Assembly (NCBI GenBank): GCA_016190245.1
Contig: JACPQY010000031.1
Coordinates: 1 to 64,000 of the forward strand
Origin: Nitrospirota bacterium
Lineage (GTDB): Bacteria > JACPQY01
DNA: 64,000 bases
Direction: 5' to 3'
A model generated the notes under the pieces. It did no database searches and was not told the DNA's origin. It was given only the letters and a program-made list of their open reading frames with translations. Positions 1-8,365 of the stretch are shown here, in pieces (within the stretch, counting starts at the first letter, position 1; the number at the start of each line of letters is the position of its first letter). The position numbers were made by a program, and so were the translations under genes.

Positions 1-945
1 AACCGGTCGGAGCCGTCAACCCCGAAAGACCCGACGCAGGAGGCGGAGGGTTCACCGCGCCGGATGCGCGGTGCGTCCAGGATGGGACAGGAGGTCATCC
101 GATCTCCCCAAAACCCATGTACTCAAACTGCAGAGGAACCTGATTTTTTGAGGGGCTCAGGGGTCCTGCAAATCCAAAACTATGGGGTAAGCAGCCTTGG
201 TATCGTTCATTACCTGCAAATGTACCGATCCTACGCGCGGAAGCATCGACCGGCGGTCGTGGTAGTAGCGGTCTTGGATTCCAACGACATTCGCAATTCA
301 TCCCCGGAATTGGAACCCCAAATGGAACTCAGACCCCGGTATGAACTTGGACCGGAGGGGAGCATTGTGGGCGTACTGCCCTTCTCGCCCCCCTCCCGTC
401 CCTCGCAAGACTTGGCCCGAGGATGGTGGGACCGCCTGCGCCTCAAGTTCGAATATGCAAGGCTGAATCATCTCTACCGGAAGGCCAAGGTCGGCATGCA
501 ATTGTGGGAAGGGTTCGCCACGTTTCCGACCGATGCGTACATCTTTGAAGAGCCGTGGCGCCCGGAGTATTTGCGGGCCTGGAGCGACGCGAAATGGGGA
601 CTTGCCCTGTTGATTGAGGAGGTCCGGAAGGATGCCGCTCGCCCGATCATCGTCCTCATACCGTCGAAATGGACGGTTTCGGACTGGCACTGGAGCCGAC
701 TGGAAGCTGCGTACCCCGGCAGCGGAAGACTCGTCCGCACAAAAGCTCGATATCTACTGCGCGAGTTTTGCAGAAAATCGGGGGTCGAATATCTTGATTT
801 GATGGATCCATTCTGGAAGGCAATGGCCGAGGGGCGGAGCCTCTACTGGGTCAAGGACAGCCATCTTACCGCTGCGGGGCACCGGGTTGTCGCAGAGGAG
901 CTCTGCCGCATAATCACACCGGACCCGCACCGCTGTCCAAGTTGA
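1..945 (+). CDS. SGNH/GDSL hydrolase-like protein, 5' end unclear
   Basis: The frame is open from the left edge of the window; the first ATG is at 64, but nothing near it looks like a conserved start. From about base 160 the protein has the look of the SGNH hydrolases found in exopolysaccharide clusters: a GxSSLG-like turn, a hydrophobic strand ending in DSND (the usual ND block), and near the C-terminus DSHLTAAGH, which fits the catalytic Asp-x-x-His block. The N-terminal GDS nucleophile block expected about 40 residues before the first conserved stretch is absent from all three forward frames here, so the gene may be truncated or rearranged at its 5' end. It converges on the next gene, another SGNH protein, with 48 bp between the stops. 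A role in acyl transfer or removal on surface glycan is inferred from family and context. Confidence 0.55.
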   Translation, partial: NRSEPSTPKDPTQEAEGSPRRMRGASRMGQEVIRSPQNPCTQTAEEPDFLRGSGVLQIQNYGVSSLGIVHYLQMYRSYARKHRPAVVVVAVLDSNDIRNSSPELEPQMELRPRYELGPEGSIVGVLPFSPPSRPSQDLARGWWDRLRLKFEYARLNHLYRKAKVGMQLWEGFATFPTDAYIFEEPWRPEYLRAWSDAKWGLALLIEEVRKDAARPIIVLIPSKWTVSDWHWSRLEAAYPGSGRLVRTKARYLLREFCRKSGVEYLDLMDPFWKAMAEGRSLYWVKDSHLTAAGHRVVAEELCRIITPDPHRCPS

Positions 946-993
946 GGGGATGGAAAAATTACCTCGACCCACGAGGATATGGCCAGCGACCGG

Positions 994-1226
994 TCAATTT
1001 CGCCGATAGTCGAACTCAAGGTAGTGTCTGAGAATACCGGCTACAATCGAGTGCCCTTGGGCTGAAAACTGGCTATCCGGCGGGTCATAGAAGATTCCTC
1101 GAAAATCATTCCCGACGGCGGCTTCCAACCGATTGGCCAGAACGAGCGTCCGCATTCCGGCCGTTTCCAGTCTGGAGGCCAGCTCTACATCGACGTGGTC
1201 GATGTCGTTCGGAGACCGCAGACCCC
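994..1226 (-). pseudogene. Out-of-frame C-terminal tail of the SGNH hydrolase at 1185-2210
   Basis: Reading the minus strand in the frame next to that of the upstream gene gives about 76 continuous residues that begin GLRSPNDIDHV and contain FSAQGHSIVAG, the C-terminal D/S-x-x-H catalytic block of SGNH hydrolases, ending at a TGA at 994-996. The preceding gene runs out of frame after a C4 homopolymer at 1223-1226; adding one base there would join the two pieces into one protein of about 405 residues. This is either a real frameshift mutation or a homopolymer error in the assembly. Confidence 0.65.
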
Positions 1227-2210
1227 GCTGTGTCTCAACTCATCGGGCACGTGACGCCATCGAGATGCGTTGGCATGGGGAATCAGGAGAACCATCAGAT
1301 CGGCTTCATGAGAGGCGCACAATTCTCCGATTCCCTGGATGAGCCGAAATTCGGCTTCCCAGCACATCCGAACGGTATTCGACATGGACGACGGGCGATA
1401 GGTGGCCCATTCCCATGCGCCCCACAAGGTTCGGCCATCGGCCGCATCGGCTTGCGAAAGGGGCGCGTGTCCCACCGGTTGATTTTGATTCATGAGTGTG
1501 TGGAGGGCCCTTGACAGGAGATGATAGGTGAAGTAATAGCGATAAGCATACCTTGGCAGCGGTCCAGAGTAATTGACGGCCATGGCCCGGCGTTCGGCCC
1601 AAGTGTCGACGAGTTGACCGCCTTTGATGGAGTGAAACGGGAGCTTGATACCGAGGCCCTTGTTTTCCTCTCCGTGCCTCACATAATGGAAGCACGTTCC
1701 ATCCACGTCGTCACCCGTGTAGACGGCCAGAATGACCAGGTCCGGTGAGAGCGGTAGTCCGTCGTTTCGGAGCATTTCGTACTCCTGGGACGTACTGGCC
1801 CCGGAAACACCCAAAGCGATTATCTCCGTGGATCGGGCGCGCCGAGAGTGATATTTCCCCTCGAGCACTTCGTGGAATGACCTTTCCTGCGGTATGGACG
1901 GGGATTCCACAAAAGTGTCACCGACGATCAGAATTCTGAAAACATCATCGGACTTGGTGGGGGCATACTCCCGGTCACGGTAGCCAAGGGAATTCGTGAC
2001 CACTTCAACGCCTGACGTGCCATCCGGCAGGGGTGACATGACGGAGAGGGAGGGCTTGAGCTTGTAGCCGACCGCCGCGTCGGGGAAGTAGTAGGCCGGG
2101 GGGACGGGGTAGGGCCAGAGCGACGGGCGGAATTGGCGCAGCCCGATCTCCATGACGATCAAGACGAGACCTCCTCCCACCATAACCTGGATCACCCGCC
2201 TTCGGAGCAT
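1185..2210 (-). CDS. SGNH hydrolase-like protein, frameshifted near C-terminus
   Basis: The 341-residue product starts with a membrane-anchor helix (about residues 7-22) followed by the segment typical of exopolysaccharide-linked SGNH hydrolases: NSLGYRDREY at about 73-82, ILIVGDTFVES at about 93-103, GVSGASTSQEYE at about 134-144 and VYTGDD at about 163-168. The usual nucleophile Ser of GDS is Thr here (GDT, residue 99). The last 12 or so residues are nonsense: the true C-terminus continues in the neighbouring frame to 994. With the missing nucleophile and the frameshift, it may be decaying. Orientation and position place it at the 3' end of the minus-strand glycan run. Confidence 0.6.
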   Translation of the reverse strand: MLRRRVIQVMVGGGLVLIVMEIGLRQFRPSLWPYPVPPAYYFPDAAVGYKLKPSLSVMSPLPDGTSGVEVVTNSLGYRDREYAPTKSDDVFRILIVGDTFVESPSIPQERSFHEVLEGKYHSRRARSTEIIALGVSGASTSQEYEMLRNDGLPLSPDLVILAVYTGDDVDGTCFHYVRHGEENKGLGIKLPFHSIKGGQLVDTWAERRAMAVNYSGPLPRYAYRYYFTYHLLSRALHTLMNQNQPVGHAPLSQADAADGRTLWGAWEWATYRPSSMSNTVRMCWEAEFRLIQGIGELCASHEADLMVLLIPHANASRWRHVPDELRHSGVCGLRTTSTTSM

Positions 2211-2260
2211 CCGGTCCCGTCCGACGGTCAGTCAGGAGTTTCGGAAGTATTTCGGTCTGA

Positions 2261-2525
2261 TCAAATCAAGGGATGGGGCCCTACGGTGTTCCGAATGTAC
2301 AGCTTGATAATCTCAACCTTCACTCGCGGTGCTCCATTCTCCGGCGGCAGCGATCTGCAATCCTGCGGACCAGCCAGTTGGAGCGGGAGTGTTGACCGAC
2401 CTGGCATACTTGCAATCATGATCGACGCACCCCAGGTCCAAGACTCGCTTCCCCCTTGACTTCCGAACGATAAGTTCGATCTTGGATTCCTTCCGAACCG
2501 GCGCCAACCGCTCTCTCCATCTCAT
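2261..2525 (-). pseudogene. Remnant of a class I SAM-dependent methyltransferase
   Basis: From an ATG at 2525 about 45 codons encode an N-terminal methyltransferase signature: an amphipathic lead-in, then KRVLDLGCVDHD, the glycine-rich SAM-binding loop of the subfamily found in glycan clusters. After this the similarity fades and a stop appears at 2313. A neighbouring frame then reads EIIKLYIRNTVGP to a TGA at 2261-2263. Most of the catalytic domain is missing, so I read this as a deletion remnant. The 270 bp upstream (2526-2797) hold nothing I recognise. Confidence 0.45.
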
Positions 2526-2797
2526 CGGGGCGGATTCCGTTTCATGGGGGTTGAGAATCGTCCTGGCTTCGAAACCATACGGGTCACGGGAACGGGGGCT
2601 TGGCGGAGGCGACACAGAAGGCGCAGGCAGGCGCCGCGAGAGGCATCCCTTCCCATCCGGCGTCCACCGTTTGCAGGAAAACGGTCGTACCATCCGTCGG
2701 CGTCTGTACGCCTGGGGGTCCCGCTGAAGCCCAGGGAGTCATTCTTGGGGGAGCCTTCAGCCTCGGCGAATTCCTCAGGGCCAATGGTCTTGTCGAA

Positions 2798-4477
2798 CTA
2801 CCCCTCAGGTGCGCAGAAGTCGCTCGCCTCGCCTTGAAGCATCCAATCCATCAGGCGTCTCATCGTAGGATCGGTTTTCAGATCGTTGGGCGACGAGATG
2901 TCGAAGATGATGTTGGAATCCAAGGGATGCCCTTTGTGCAGCGCCATGTCCGGGTGGATGACCCTGTGCACGAGGGGAAGGTTGACCTGCCTACGAAGGA
3001 AAAGACCGTAGGCGTGCTTCTTCGCGAGTTCGACTTGTTCGGGAGCGAGGCGGGGAATCTCATGTATGCGGGCAAGCTTGGCGAGGTAGTCCTCGCGGCT
3101 GCCGAAATCGATGGTGAATCCGCGGCCGGAGTACCGGCCGGTTCCGGCGGTGAGGACGGGTATTCCGAAACAGGCCATTTCGATCCCGATCGTGCCGCGA
3201 ACGGTCAGGCAGTAGTCTGTCATGTCGAACAGCGAGAAAGTGTTGATATCCGTATCCGAAAAAAGGAGCTTGACGTGGGGAGGGAGAGTCCCCACGTGCT
3301 TCTCAATCGCCACAAGCTCGCTCGGAATCCGCTTCACTCCGTCCGATTGGAGCTTCATCAGATTTGCGGGATGGAGCTTGACGATCCAGTTCACGGAGCG
3401 ATTCGCACACGCGGCCTTGAGGGCTTCGACCAGCCACTCCTCATAGCCATCGAACAGATCCGTCCCGTGAAAGAACGAGGCATCCCACGTGATATGGGAG
3501 AAGATCACGGCCGTCTTCTTGCCGGGATCCAGATGGAGTTGCTCGCGCACTTTTTCTCTGCTCTTCACGAGTTTCCCTTTCTGCAGTTGGCGGCTGTCTG
3601 CCGCAGATCGGGGCTCGTACCTCGCGCGGATGTCCTCCATCAGTCGGGCCTCGCGCCCATTCGTCCACGGCATCGAACGCGCCTGGGACCATGTATCGTC
3701 CGAAAGCGAGAACGGCTGGAGGTGACGGGTCTCGGTTGTGTAGCGCTTGAAGTTCCAGTGATTGTCCTTCTGCGCGTTTTCCCAATAAGTCGTATTGATT
3801 CCCCGATTCAGCGCGACCTCGTAGATCTCCCCCTGCCCCGGGTAACCGGTCTCGTTCACCAGAACGAGATCGGGCCTGAACCGATCCATGAGTGCCTCGG
3901 CCGCGGCCACATTCCGGATGACCTGTCTCAAAAGGCGGCGGAGCAGTTCCCTCACCTGGGGATCCTTGAGATCAACCGTGCCGTTGAGGAGCGAGCGCGT
4001 GACACCCGAGAGGGCATGACGGCCCACGTTGACCCCCCGATAGGAGTAGTTCTTGATGGTCTGGAAACCGAAGTCCTGTTGAAAGAACTCCTCTGTCTTC
4101 CGATGGGCCTCTGCCGACGGCGTGGCCCGAACGAAATCGTCGAAGAAAGCGACCTGCTCGATCCCGAAGAGACGGAAATAGCGCATGATCCTGCTGAACG
4201 GTCTCTCCGTCACGACAACCGGGGTCAGACCGTGCAATTGGAGCGCTTTGCCCAGGAAGCCGGCCATCTTGACCGCGGCCACATAGTCGCCGATACACAG
4301 GATCAGTGCATTGCGGCTGGGTCCGACACGGGCCTGACCATTGCGGAATGATCGGCCCAGTTGACCCCTGAACGTCTGGTAGTCCTTCGCCACGGCGAGG
4401 GCATGCGCGATCCGCCGAGGATGGCGGACCATCTTCAACCACCGCCACGGAAGGCTCTCCCGAAACGGTCTGCTCAT
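2798..4477 (-). CDS. Capsular polysaccharide biosynthesis-like protein (GT-B-like)
   Basis: This 559-residue soluble protein resembles the surface-carbohydrate and capsule-synthesis proteins that share a GT-B-like fold. Visible landmarks are ALILCIGDY near residue 57, a central stretch NWIVKLHPANL (sugar-nucleotide transferase-like KxHP motif) and, towards the C-terminus, TVRGTIGIEMACFGIPVLTAGTGRYSG, which matches the donor-binding region of that family, where a Gly/Glu pair contacts the nucleotide. There is no signal peptide, so a cytoplasmic role in polymer or lipid-linked glycan assembly is likely. Its ATG overlaps the stop of the upstream exostosin-like gene by 4 bp (ATGA), so the two are probably translated together. 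The exact substrate cannot be told. Confidence 0.7.
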   Translation of the reverse strand: MSRPFRESLPWRWLKMVRHPRRIAHALAVAKDYQTFRGQLGRSFRNGQARVGPSRNALILCIGDYVAAVKMAGFLGKALQLHGLTPVVVTERPFSRIMRYFRLFGIEQVAFFDDFVRATPSAEAHRKTEEFFQQDFGFQTIKNYSYRGVNVGRHALSGVTRSLLNGTVDLKDPQVRELLRRLLRQVIRNVAAAEALMDRFRPDLVLVNETGYPGQGEIYEVALNRGINTTYWENAQKDNHWNFKRYTTETRHLQPFSLSDDTWSQARSMPWTNGREARLMEDIRARYEPRSAADSRQLQKGKLVKSREKVREQLHLDPGKKTAVIFSHITWDASFFHGTDLFDGYEEWLVEALKAACANRSVNWIVKLHPANLMKLQSDGVKRIPSELVAIEKHVGTLPPHVKLLFSDTDINTFSLFDMTDYCLTVRGTIGIEMACFGIPVLTAGTGRYSGRGFTIDFGSREDYLAKLARIHEIPRLAPEQVELAKKHAYGLFLRRQVNLPLVHRVIHPDMALHKGHPLDSNIIFDISSPNDLKTDPTMRRLMDWMLQGEASDFCAPEG

Positions 4478-5739
4478 GACGGAAAACAGCCCGGGAGCGC
4501 GAGGACGTGGTAGAGCCTTTCCGTATCCCGGACGGGATCCAGTTTCGCTCCGTTCATGTCATACAGATCGTATCCTGCTTCCAGGAGTTCTTTGCGACCC
4601 TCCCACCCTTCCCGGTCATGGAACTCGACGATGACGACCGGTCGGGCCTCCCGCAGGAGGCGGCGCATGCCGGCCAGCACAAGCGCTTCGGCCCCTTCGA
4701 CATCCAGCTTCACCAGATTGACGGTGGAACCGGACGGAAAGTATGTGTCCAGCGAGGTCGCAGCGACCTCCACCTCGCGCGGGGTGGGGCGACCATCGTG
4801 GTCACGGCCCCTGATGTTCCATTCGTCCCTGCCCACATGAAAATCATAGGGGAGGACCGTGTCCGTGTCTACCATGACCGGTATTCTCCCGCAGGAGAGC
4901 GCTTCCGAGAAACGATAGGAACCCCCCCCCGCGTAGCAACCCTGCGTGCACAGGACATAGTCGCTCTCCACCAGATTCCGCGCGAATTCGGCCCTGGTCT
5001 TTTCTCTCCGGGCGCGGTCGACGGTGCCGTCCGGGCGCAATGCCCCCGCCAGGAAGGAGTCCCTCAGCACGAACTGCGTGGCCACGGCCGCGCTCCGGGA
5101 GAGGTTCCTCAAAGCCCGAGCCCTCACCACATGGCCGGAGATGCCCGCCAACCGGCGTTGAAGACGTCTCCTGACCCATGGAATCCCGCCGCCGGTGCGG
5201 ACCACAATCCGAACCAACTCGCGCACCGTCGGGCGTACTCGGCCAGGAAAGCCTGCAAACCCGACAACCGGCTTCGGCCTCTTGGATCGGAGGGGGAGGT
5301 TCCCTCCGCAGTACAGTCGGGCAAAGTCGTGGCTGAACTCCGGCATCATGAACTCATTGGGGTCGCGTGTGGAGCGATGGAGCGTGCTGCGAAACACGAC
5401 GGTGTTCTCGAGCGGGATTCTTTGGTTCGAGTCCGCCCAGAAAAAGACGACCACAGGTCTTCCCGCGTCCGCCGCTTGCGCCGCGAACCTCTTCGCAGAC
5501 TCTCGCATGGCCGGGTTCCCAATCGTGTGGATCCAGTCAGCCGGATACACGGCCGCGACGGACTCCTTCAAGGCGACCATGTCGAGCGACCCTTTTCCAG
5601 ACTGGGCGTACCTGTCGAAGCGACCACTGTCCGGGTCGCCGGGATCCTCCGGGTTCTTGCCCCAAAAGGGGTACAACATGTGCGCATGGGGCATCCCCGG
5701 CGGCAGGAACGATCGATCCGAATAAATCTTGAGTTTCAA
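4474..5739 (-). CDS. Exostosin (GT47)-like glycosyltransferase fused to an FkbM-like C-terminus
   Basis: The first 290 or so residues look like a bacterial exostosin-family glycosyltransferase: KIYSDRSFLPPG at the N-terminus, HDFARLYCGG in the middle, and the donor-site region GGGSYRFSEALSCGRIPVMVDTD. Where the family normally continues (after PYDFHV, about residue 302) the sequence switches to the end of an FkbM-type methyltransferase: DEWNIRG, then LVKLDVEGAEALVLAG and VIVEFHDREG. The FkbM part lacks the N-terminal SAM-binding loop and the exostosin part lacks its last section. The gene reads as an in-frame chimera of two glycan genes. It may still transfer a sugar, but the FkbM half alone should not bind SAM. 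It overlaps the next gene by 4 bp. Confidence 0.65.
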   Translation of the reverse strand: MKLKIYSDRSFLPPGMPHAHMLYPFWGKNPEDPGDPDSGRFDRYAQSGKGSLDMVALKESVAAVYPADWIHTIGNPAMRESAKRFAAQAADAGRPVVVFFWADSNQRIPLENTVVFRSTLHRSTRDPNEFMMPEFSHDFARLYCGGNLPLRSKRPKPVVGFAGFPGRVRPTVRELVRIVVRTGGGIPWVRRRLQRRLAGISGHVVRARALRNLSRSAAVATQFVLRDSFLAGALRPDGTVDRARREKTRAEFARNLVESDYVLCTQGCYAGGGSYRFSEALSCGRIPVMVDTDTVLPYDFHVGRDEWNIRGRDHDGRPTPREVEVAATSLDTYFPSGSTVNLVKLDVEGAEALVLAGMRRLLREARPVVIVEFHDREGWEGRKELLEAGYDLYDMNGAKLDPVRDTERLYHVLALPGCFPS

Positions 5740-5778
5740 GCCACTCCCAATCTCCCAGCGCCCCGACGAATCAGGCTC

Positions 5779-6126
5779 TTACAGGACGAGGTAGTTACGC
5801 AGCGATTGTTCCAACTCGGATTGTTTGGCAGGTGTAAGTTTGCCGATGGGCGGTCCGATCATCTTGGACTTGTCCACCGTCGTCACTTGGTGCGCCAGTG
5901 CTGCGCAGGACTTGGGAAGACCGCACTCGCCGGCTTGGAATAGGACGACCGTGGGAGACGGCACCTGCCAGCGAGGGGACGTCGTCAGCGGGACGACTGT
6001 AGCGCTGGCCCATCGAGGGTTTGAGGTGAAGGCGTCGTGCGAGACGAGGATGCAAGGCCTGCGGCCCTTCTCCTCCGAGCCGGACCTCGGGGCCAGATCG
6101 AGGAAGTAGATTTCTCCTCTTACCAC
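5779..6126 (-). CDS. mazF: MazF/PemK-family endoribonuclease toxin
   Basis: The 115-residue protein has the canonical MazF/PemK order: a start of the form RGEIYFLDL, then GRRPCILVSHDAF, a strand-rich middle with ATVVPLTTS, and a C-terminal half with CAALAHQVTTVDKSKM followed by IGKL. These are the positions that hold the catalytic Arg and Thr in characterised MazF proteins, which cut mRNA at short sequence motifs. The upstream antitoxin gene ends inside its start (7 bp overlap), so the pair is a two-gene operon. It lies between an exostosin-like gene and a 5' fragment of a second exostosin-like gene, as if inserted there. Confidence 0.85.
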   Translation of the reverse strand: MVRGEIYFLDLAPRSGSEEKGRRPCILVSHDAFTSNPRWASATVVPLTTSPRWQVPSPTVVLFQAGECGLPKSCAALAHQVTTVDKSKMIGPPIGKLTPAKQSELEQSLRNYLVL

Positions 6127-6422
6127 TCGGTCTCTTCGAGAAGTTTCCGCGCGGCGTGCGCCGTGGTTTGTCCGACAAGTTTCCGGCTCTGCGGGGCCAT
6201 CCTCTCCACGTACTCCCGCATCTCTTCGGCAATTCTTTCCGCCTCGGCCCTACGCAGGTATTCCTCAACAGCCTTTCTCATGATCTGGGCCGTTCTTGCG
6301 CCCTGGCGCCTGGCTTCCCTCTCAAGGGCGCGGTGAACGGGCATTGGAATGATTACGTGGAGGTCCTTTCGAGCATCCATTTTCATATCCATGATACTAT
6401 CCATGGGCACGGATGTTGTCAA
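6120..6422 (-). CDS. Antitoxin partner of the MazF-family toxin
   Basis: Small basic then acidic protein of up to 100 residues; the true start is probably one of the internal ATGs (residue 13 or 15), giving MDARKDLHVIIPMPVHRALER, a ribbon-helix-helix-like DNA-binding start (short strand, then helix). The C-terminal half is a long charged helix rich in Glu and Arg, as expected of a flexible toxin-neutralising tail. It overlaps the toxin start by 7 bp. I infer antitoxin function from position, size and the RHH-like N-terminus; there is no more specific match I can name. Confidence 0.7.
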   Translation of the reverse strand: MTTSVPMDSIMDMKMDARKDLHVIIPMPVHRALEREARRQGARTAQIMRKAVEEYLRRAEAERIAEEMREYVERMAPQSRKLVGQTTAHAARKLLEETEW

Positions 6423-6449
6423 CGGTGGCCTTCAACACCGTCGGGCGAC

Positions 6450-6546
6450 CAACCTCCGGGGTCTTGCCCCAAAAGGGGTAAAGCATCTGGACGTGCGGGC
6501 ACCCTCGCGGGAGATACGACTGGTCAGAGTAGATCTTGAGCTTCAC
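6450..6546 (-). pseudogene. 5' fragment of a second exostosin-like gene
   Basis: From a GTG at 6546 the minus strand encodes VKLKIYSDQSYLPRGCPHV and then MLYPFWGKTPE, closely matching the first 32 residues of the intact exostosin-like gene at 5739 (MKLKIYSDRSFLPPGMPHA, MLYPFWGKNPE). After the Pro-Glu the similarity stops and the antitoxin promoter region follows. The remaining 90% of the gene is gone. The remnant shows that two related exostosin genes once stood in tandem and that the MazF-type module now occupies the junction. Confidence 0.75.
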
Positions 6547-6582
6547 GACCGCGATCCGCCGGCTGCCCGGACGACGCCGCGC

Positions 6583-7002
6583 CTACTCGAGCAGCCCGAA
6601 ATGGCGAAGCACACTTGTGCAGAACTCCCTGAGCTGTCCGCGCTGCTGGTAGTACGAATAAGCGTCTTCGTGGCTGAGCACGCCGTACCGATGAACCAGG
6701 ACATTCCGGAATCCCGCCACCCTCTGCATGAACTCGGAAAGATCTCTCGTTATCACGCCATGTCTCTCCAACGGAGCGAAAAGGTCTCGATAGCGTTCGC
6801 CCATGTCCCAACCTTGGTCGGACACGACATGGGCAGCCAAGTCGATACAATCTTGCGCCACCTTCTCGAGGCCGAAGAGAATGATGGCCTGTGTCCCGAA
6901 ATCCTCCTTGAACGTGCTCAGTCCCACCTGCCCAAGCTGATCGATGTGTGACAAGAGCTCCCGCACGGATTGACACTTGCGGATGAGAACCTCTTTATCG
7001 AC
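6583..7002 (-). CDS. hepT: HepT-family toxin (HEPN RNase, DUF86)
   Basis: Starting at the ATG at 7002 (MVDKEVLIRK) the product is an all-helical protein of 139 residues with the HEPN signature RNVLVHRYG near residue 103-111, which is the R-x4-H-x-Y motif of HepT. In the characterised system, HepT is an RNase toxin that MntA silences by adding AMP to the motif Tyr. The gene overlaps the end of the nucleotidyltransferase gene upstream by 8 bp, the normal MntA-HepT order. An earlier in-frame start at 7044 would lie deep in mntA and is less likely. Confidence 0.85.
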   Translation of the reverse strand, partial: VDKEVLIRKCQSVRELLSHIDQLGQVGLSTFKEDFGTQAIILFGLEKVAQDCIDLAAHVVSDQGWDMGERYRDLFAPLERHGVITRDLSEFMQRVAGFRNVLVHRYGVLSHEDAYSYYQQRGQLREFCTSVLRHFGLLE

Positions 7003-7429
7003 CATCGGGCATGCGGGCCCATTCCCGAAGTCCGCGCGTAACATGCCTGCTCCAGAACGGCAGGTAGTCCATGGCCTCGATCACCGCCTCTGCACGGAAG
7101 CGCCGGTGGGCAAGCGCATCACCCTCCACGACGAGCCTCCCCTTGCGGAACACCTGCATCCTGAGGAGGTGGGGCGCGCGGTTGAGAACGACCACTTGAG
7201 CGTCTCGCTGGAAGAGACGGGACAAGACCCCCATTTCCTTCACTATGAAGTCGTCGATCTCCAGCCCTTCCAAGCCCTCCAGAAGGAACGCGACATCCAC
7301 GTCGCTCCTCTTCGTTGCCCGGCCGCGCGCCCAAGACCCGTACAGATAGACTGCGGTCACCCGCGGATCAGGACCGTACCGTTCCGAGAGGCGCCCCAGT
7401 ATTCCTTCAATCGTGAGGCTGTCCGACAT
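6995..7429 (-). CDS. mntA: MntA-family minimal nucleotidyltransferase antitoxin
   Basis: The likely start is the ATG at 7429 (MSDSLTIEGILGRL), giving 144 residues. The polymerase-beta-type active site is present: YGSWARGRATKRSDVDVAF, i.e. GS-x10-D-x-D, with a further Asp expected in the QVVVLN strand downstream. In known MntA-HepT pairs this enzyme AMPylates HepT and so acts as the antitoxin. The next gene is hepT, overlapping by 8 bp. The pair sits between methyltransferase and MazF-module genes, all on the minus strand, so it could ride on the glycan operon transcript. Confidence 0.85.
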   Translation of the reverse strand: MSDSLTIEGILGRLSERYGPDPRVTAVYLYGSWARGRATKRSDVDVAFLLEGLEGLEIDDFIVKEMGVLSRLFQRDAQVVVLNRAPHLLRMQVFRKGRLVVEGDALAHRRFRAEAVIEAMDYLPFWSRHVTRGLREWARMPDGR

Positions 7430-7522
7430 CGCATCTATTGTAGGCCGACCGGCTGCATCTTCCAACCGACTGTCTCGTGGGCACCGTCGGGCAACCACCT
7501 GCGAGGATTGACGTCATGAGTG

Positions 7523-8365
7523 TCACTTCCGCCTCGCCCCGCGCCGCTTCAACACGTACAGGGCTGTGGCGCCCTCCAGACGGTGCGGCCGTTCGGAGAA
7601 ATAGGCCACGACGTGGTCCAGCCACTCCACGAACGGCTCCACCCGCGAGTTGTCCAGCTTCGCGTCGCGCAGGGCGTTCGTCAGCCGCTTCCGAAGGTCC
7701 GCCAGCATGAGAGGCCCGCTCCCCCGAGAGTGGTCAAAGGTCCGCACCCGCACGAGCCGGAGCGAGGTGCCTGCCACCCATCGCTCGATATCGAAGGGCG
7801 AGATGAAATGCAGGTCGGAGAGCGACATGGGGACACGCAGCAGCATGTTGAGGGCCATCCAGATGAAGCCGCGGATGTTGAGGAAACAGGGGCAGGTTAG
7901 AATCAGGCTCCCCCCGGGCGAGAGCCGACGCGCCAGCGCCGCGATCGTTCCGCGGGGGTCGTCCGTGTGCTCGAGCGTTCCGCACGACACGATGACGTCG
8001 GCCCTACCTTTCCAGTTGGCGAGATCCATGCACCGGAAGCTCAGATTGGGGGCCTGGTGTGAGAGTTGCGCCTGCCTAATCGCGGACTCGGCGTAGTCAA
8101 TCCCCACGACGTCCCTCGCGCCTGCGCGCGCGATGAGAAAGGCCAGCGTACCCGTACCGCACCCCACGTCCAGGACACGCTTCCCCCTCCACCGGGTGGA
8201 GGCCAGCACCACCTCGTTTGTCTCGCTGACGTTCTTTCCGCGTACGAACTTGCTGAAGAACTTCTCTTCGCCCTTTTCGTAGACGCCCTCGTATAGCTCC
8301 TTGAGCGCGCGATTTCCCTTGCCGGGGCTTCCCACGGAAACCTTCACGACCCACGCTCCGCCCAC
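7523..8365 (-). CDS. Class I SAM-dependent methyltransferase
   Basis: The 280-residue protein carries a complete Rossmann methyltransferase core: RVLDVGCGTGTLAFLIA (motif I, about residues 63-79), VVGIDYAESAI (motif II with acidic Asp), DVIVSCGTLEHTDDP (motif IV region) and GGSLILTCP (motif VI). The Asp-Val-Gly-Cys-Gly-Thr-Gly loop binds SAM; the target is unknown, with an O- or C-methylated sugar or lipid carrier likely from context. Translation could start at ATG 8365 or at GTG 8347; the latter overlaps the upstream stop as GTGA, the coupling pattern used repeatedly in this window. Confidence 0.75.
   Translation of the reverse strand: MGGAWVVKVSVGSPGKGNRALKELYEGVYEKGEEKFFSKFVRGKNVSETNEVVLASTRWRGKRVLDVGCGTGTLAFLIARAGARDVVGIDYAESAIRQAQLSHQAPNLSFRCMDLANWKGRADVIVSCGTLEHTDDPRGTIAALARRLSPGGSLILTCPCFLNIRGFIWMALNMLLRVPMSLSDLHFISPFDIERWVAGTSLRLVRVRTFDHSRGSGPLMLADLRKRLTNALRDAKLDNSRVEPFVEWLDHVVAYFSERPHRLEGATALYVLKRRGARRK

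Noticed and set aside
2600-4351. 583-codon plus-strand frame opposite the capsule-synthesis-like gene
   Set aside because: Antisense shadow; no recognisable motif, and the minus strand has clear family blocks.
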